Below, one piece after another: positions 5,975-7,349 of a stretch of 7,349 nt of DNA. The translations under genes were made by a program, and so were the position numbers. The notes under the pieces were generated by a model, which had not been told where the DNA came from, made no database searches, and saw nothing but the letters and a program-made list of their open reading frames with translations. The number at the start of each line of letters is the position of its first letter. Position 1 is the stretch's first letter. Origin of the DNA: JAQGMO01 sp050954505 (GTDB taxonomy: Bacteria > Pseudomonadota > Gammaproteobacteria > Burkholderiales > Burkholderiaceae_D); NCBI GenBank assembly GCA_050954505.1, contig JBPBPY010000035.1:1-7349 (forward strand). The letters run 5' to 3'.

Positions 5975-6017
5975 AACCTGCGACCGGATTAGGTGCGTCG
6001 ATAAAGCCGGCGCTGGG

Positions 6018-6023
6018 ATTTTA
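6018..6023 (-). promoter_or_regulatory. Candidate -10 box (TAAAAT) for secB in the grxC-secB gap
   Basis: The gap 5908-6216 holds no supported gene. On the minus strand GGGTAAAATCCC places TAAAAT about 110 nt before the secB start, and the palindrome would lie downstream of it in the leader. I see no good -35 at 16-18 nt. The call rests on the hexamer and its position only. Confidence 0.3.
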
Positions 6024-6188
6024 CCCGCTGTGCCGGCCCTGCGGGCGCAATTCCACCGCAGCGCTTCTGCCGGACGACGTCGACCCGGCCTGGGGCTGGC
6101 CCGCAGCTGGTGCTGACCGCCCCGGCACCGTCGCCCGGCAGCAGGCACCAGCCCCGGACCCGGTCCCGGCGCGCGAGCATCCAGGAGT

Positions 6189-6209
6189 CGGCGCCATGGA
6201 AATGCGCCG
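6189..6209 (-). terminator. Inverted repeat just after grxC, possible weak terminator
   Basis: CGGCGC (6189-6194) and GCGCCG (6204-6209) form a 6-bp stem with a 9-nt loop, beginning 7 nt after the grxC stop. There is no T-run after it. If it ends some transcripts, secB would depend partly on a promoter of its own. Low confidence. Confidence 0.25.
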
Positions 6210-6216
6210 CAGATTC

Positions 6217-6477
6217 CTAGCCCTGCAACAGGGCGTCGAGCTTGCCGCCGCGCTCGAGCGCATTGAGATCGTCAAAGCCGCCGACGTGGGTCTCGCCGAT
6301 GTAAATCTGCGGCACCGTGCGGCGGCCGGATTTTTCCATCATCTGGGTGCGCTGCACCGGATCGAGATCGATGCGGATTTTTTCGATTGTCTCGACGCCC
6401 TTGGATTTCAACAAGCGTTCGGCCATGACGCAATACGGACAAACGCCGGTGCTGTACATGATGACTGGTGCATTCAT
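6217..6477 (-). CDS. grxC: Glutaredoxin 3
   Basis: GrxC is a small cytoplasmic thiol-disulfide oxidoreductase that uses glutathione to reduce disulfides and glutathionylated proteins. The 86-residue product is a complete dithiol glutaredoxin: active site CPYC at 13-16, the cis-proline motif TVPQIYIG (54-61) and the glutathione-binding GGFDD (66-70). ATG at 6475-6477 is preceded by AGGA with 8 nt spacing, a good ribosome binding site. It follows the rhodanese gene by 39 bp and precedes secB, the same order as yibN-grxC-secB in E. coli. Confidence 0.97.
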   Translation of the reverse strand: MNAPVIMYSTGVCPYCVMAERLLKSKGVETIEKIRIDLDPVQRTQMMEKSGRRTVPQIYIGETHVGGFDDLNALERGGKLDALLQG

Positions 6478-6516
6478 GATCTGATTCCTGTTCTGTGTGC
6501 CGATGAAAGTGGTCGG

Positions 6517-6918
6517 TTACTTGGCCGTTGGCAAACCCTGGGCGCGCCATGCAGCCAGGCCGCCGTTGAGGCTGTAGACCTCGGTGAAGCCGGCACGTTT
6601 CAAGTGGCCGCTGGCCTTGGACGAGTCCACACCGGTATTGCAGACCACGATCACTGGCCTGGCCTTGAATTTTTCCAGCTCGCCGAGGCGGCCGACGAGC
6701 TCCTTGTTGGGGATGTTCTTCGCCGCAGGCAGGTGGCCGGCGGCAAATTCACCGATGTTGCGCACGTCGAGCACCACGGTTTTGCCCTGGTTGATCAACT
6801 GCGTGGCTTGCAGGATGGAGACCTTGACGCCGCGCCGCTGGATCAGCGGCCAGACCAGCAGACCGGCAGAAACAAAGGCCAGGATCAGGAGCAGGATGTT
6901 ATCGATGATGAATTTCAC
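6517..6918 (-). CDS. yibN: Membrane-anchored rhodanese-like protein (YibN family)
   Basis: The 133-residue product has an N-terminal membrane helix (about 4-25, FIIDNILLLILAFVSAGLLV) followed by QRRG and a single cytoplasmic rhodanese domain (about 35-130). Seen in the domain are VVLDVRNIGEFAAGHLPAA (48-66) and the active-site loop CNTGVDSS with Cys93, then GGLAAWRAQGLP at the end. Rhodanese domains carry sulfur as a cysteine persulfide; the real substrate of YibN is not settled. The E. coli homologue has been linked to the membrane-protein insertase YidC. GTG at 6916-6918 was chosen because it starts MKFIIDN and has GGA five bases upstream; codons further upstream do not look like protein. 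First gene of the grxC-secB-SH3-gpsA run. Confidence 0.93.
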   Translation of the reverse strand: MKFIIDNILLLILAFVSAGLLVWPLIQRRGVKVSILQATQLINQGKTVVLDVRNIGEFAAGHLPAAKNIPNKELVGRLGELEKFKARPVIVVCNTGVDSSKASGHLKRAGFTEVYSLNGGLAAWRAQGLPTAK

Positions 6919-6920
6919 GT

Positions 6921-6995
6921 GATTCCAATGCGATATGTGGTTGAAGTTCAGTCCGACATTATAAAATAGAAGCGCATTTGCGATTCCAATTCGAT
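6921..6995. repeat. 14-bp direct repeats bracketing the yibN promoter
   Basis: GATTCCAATGCGAT (6921-6934) and GATTCCAATTCGAT (6982-6995) match at 13 of 14 bases and are 61 bp apart start to start. They lie on either side of the TATAAT box at 6958-6963. A CGCATTTGCG half-palindrome (6973-6982) adjoins the distal copy. They may be binding sites for a regulator acting on yibN or the divergent gpmA. Confidence 0.5.
6958..6963 (-). promoter_or_regulatory. Consensus -10 box TATAAT upstream of yibN
   Basis: Minus-strand TATAAT is a perfect sigma-70 -10 hexamer, 39 nt before the GTG start of the rhodanese gene. The best -35-like hexamer, TTGGAA, would need a long 20-bp spacer; GGAATC or GAATCG at 17-18 bp are poor. 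It probably drives the yibN-grxC-secB-SH3-gpsA run. The intergenic region 6919-7238 contains no supported gene apart from a doubtful 27-codon frame. Confidence 0.5.
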
Positions 6996-7079
6996 GTTTC
7001 GCCTGCCCGCGCCGCTGGCTGCGGGTGTGCTGCGGCTGGATTGATCGCCCTGCCGACGACCGGATCGAACCGCATTCAT

Positions 7080-7115
7080 GAACCAGGTGACGAACCAGCT
7101 GACGAGCCAGGCTGA
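7080..7115. repeat. Three 12-bp units in the yibN-gpmA gap
   Basis: GAACCAGGTGAC (7080-7091), GAACCAGCTGAC (7092-7103) and GAGCCAGGCTGA (7104-7115) follow each other directly. The CCAG core and the GA-rich end resemble units of the array upstream of gspG (CCAGGACTCGAG, CCAGGACTTGAG). Confidence 0.6.
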
Positions 7116-7124
7116 TGTTGCCAC

Positions 7125-7148
7125 ACTGCGCAAACTGCGCAAAATGCG
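7125..7148. repeat. 9-bp tandem repeat ACTGCGCAA
   Basis: ACTGCGCAA occurs twice without a gap (7125-7133 and 7134-7142), followed by AATGCG. Each unit holds the palindrome TGCGCA. It lies about 90-115 bp upstream of the gpmA start. Confidence 0.6.
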
Positions 7149-7183
7149 TTGCCGGCCTTGATTTGCCACCTGTTTCCATCTTG

Positions 7184-7216
7184 TTTTCTGCCCATTTTCT
7201 GCTTGTCTTCTGCTTA
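7184..7216 (+). repeat. 11-bp pyrimidine-rich tandem repeat before gpmA
   Basis: TTTTCTGCCCA (7184-7194), TTTTCTGCTTG (7195-7205) and TCTTCTGCTTA (7206-7216) repeat with an 11-bp period, close to one helical turn. They end 22 bp before the gpmA ATG and so probably lie in the gpmA promoter or early leader. Confidence 0.6.
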
Positions 7217-7238
7217 TTAACCTTACCGAAATTACCCC

Positions 7239-7349
7239 ATGTACAAAATCGTATTGATGCGCCACGGCGAATCCACCTGGAACCTCGACAACCGCTTTAC
7301 CGGCTGGACCGATGTCGACCTGACCGAAAAAGGCGTAGCCGAAGCGCGT
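7239..7349 (+). CDS. gpmA: 2,3-bisphosphoglycerate-dependent phosphoglycerate mutase (N-terminal 37 codons, partial)
   Basis: GpmA interconverts 3- and 2-phosphoglycerate in glycolysis and gluconeogenesis. The 37 codons present begin MYKIVLMRHGESTWN, containing the RHG motif (residues 8-10) with the catalytic His9 that becomes phosphorylated, then NRFTGWTDVDLTEKG, typical of dPGM enzymes. The gene runs off the right edge. It is transcribed away from the yibN run, so the 320-bp space holds divergent promoters. No strong Shine-Dalgarno is seen before ATG 7239-7241, but it is the only start that precedes the conserved N-terminus. Confidence 0.95.
   Translation, partial: MYKIVLMRHGESTWNLDNRFTGWTDVDLTEKGVAEAR

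Noticed and set aside
5869..6969. Plus-strand open frame of 366 codons across grxC and the rhodanese gene
   Set aside because: It covers two secure minus-strand genes and an intergenic gap and shows no motif or ribosome binding site.
7159..7220. A sigma-70 promoter for gpmA
   Set aside because: TTGATT, TTGTTT and TTGTCT are present, but none has a credible -10 hexamer 16-18 bp downstream, so no specific promoter is claimed.
6948..7265. Minus-strand frame of 105 codons in the yibN-gpmA gap
   Set aside because: It begins inside the gpmA coding region on the opposite strand, crosses the repeats, and has no family resemblance; the gap is better explained as divergent promoter DNA.

Overview
The window looks like a chromosomal segment of a GC-rich betaproteobacterium, most likely Burkholderiales and probably Oxalobacteraceae (Herminiimonas, Janthinobacterium or Massilia type). 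I infer this from the protein sequences and gene neighbourhood; no database search was possible. Apart from one gene at the right edge, everything reads leftward on the minus strand.

Right part (7349 to 3940): a divergent intergenic region separates the start of gpmA (plus strand, cut by the window edge) from a minus-strand run of five genes. In transcription order these are a membrane-anchored rhodanese (yibN-like), grxC (glutaredoxin 3), secB (Sec export chaperone), a secreted protein with two SH3-like repeats, and gpsA (glycerol-3-phosphate dehydrogenase). The order yibN-grxC-secB-gpsA is the same as in E. coli. The SH3-repeat gene is an extra member between secB and gpsA, packed tightly: 4 nt after secB and an ATGA overlap with gpsA.

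Left part (3483 to 1): after a 456-bp gap comes a type II secretion (general secretory pathway) operon, gspG-H-I-J-K-L, with gspL cut by the left edge. GspG is the major pseudopilin, H-K are minor pseudopilins, and L is the inner-membrane scaffold. Stops and starts overlap at almost every junction. The core genes gspC-F are not upstream of gspG here, so they must lie beyond the window or elsewhere. Functionally the window brings together two steps of one route: SecB delivers preproteins to the inner-membrane Sec machinery, and the type II system moves folded periplasmic proteins across the outer membrane.

Most of the genes are familiar families and I see no clear new system. The less ordinary signals lie between and inside genes: a degenerate 12-bp tandem array before gspG, which on the minus strand can encode a peptide with glycine at every fourth residue; related 12-bp units in the yibN/gpmA gap; a perfect 8-bp-arm palindrome before secB; direct repeats around a TATAAT box before yibN; an 11-bp-period pyrimidine-rich repeat before gpmA; an unusually long cysteine-rich leader on GspJ built partly from a hexamer repeat; and an Ala/Thr/Gly-rich insert in GspK.
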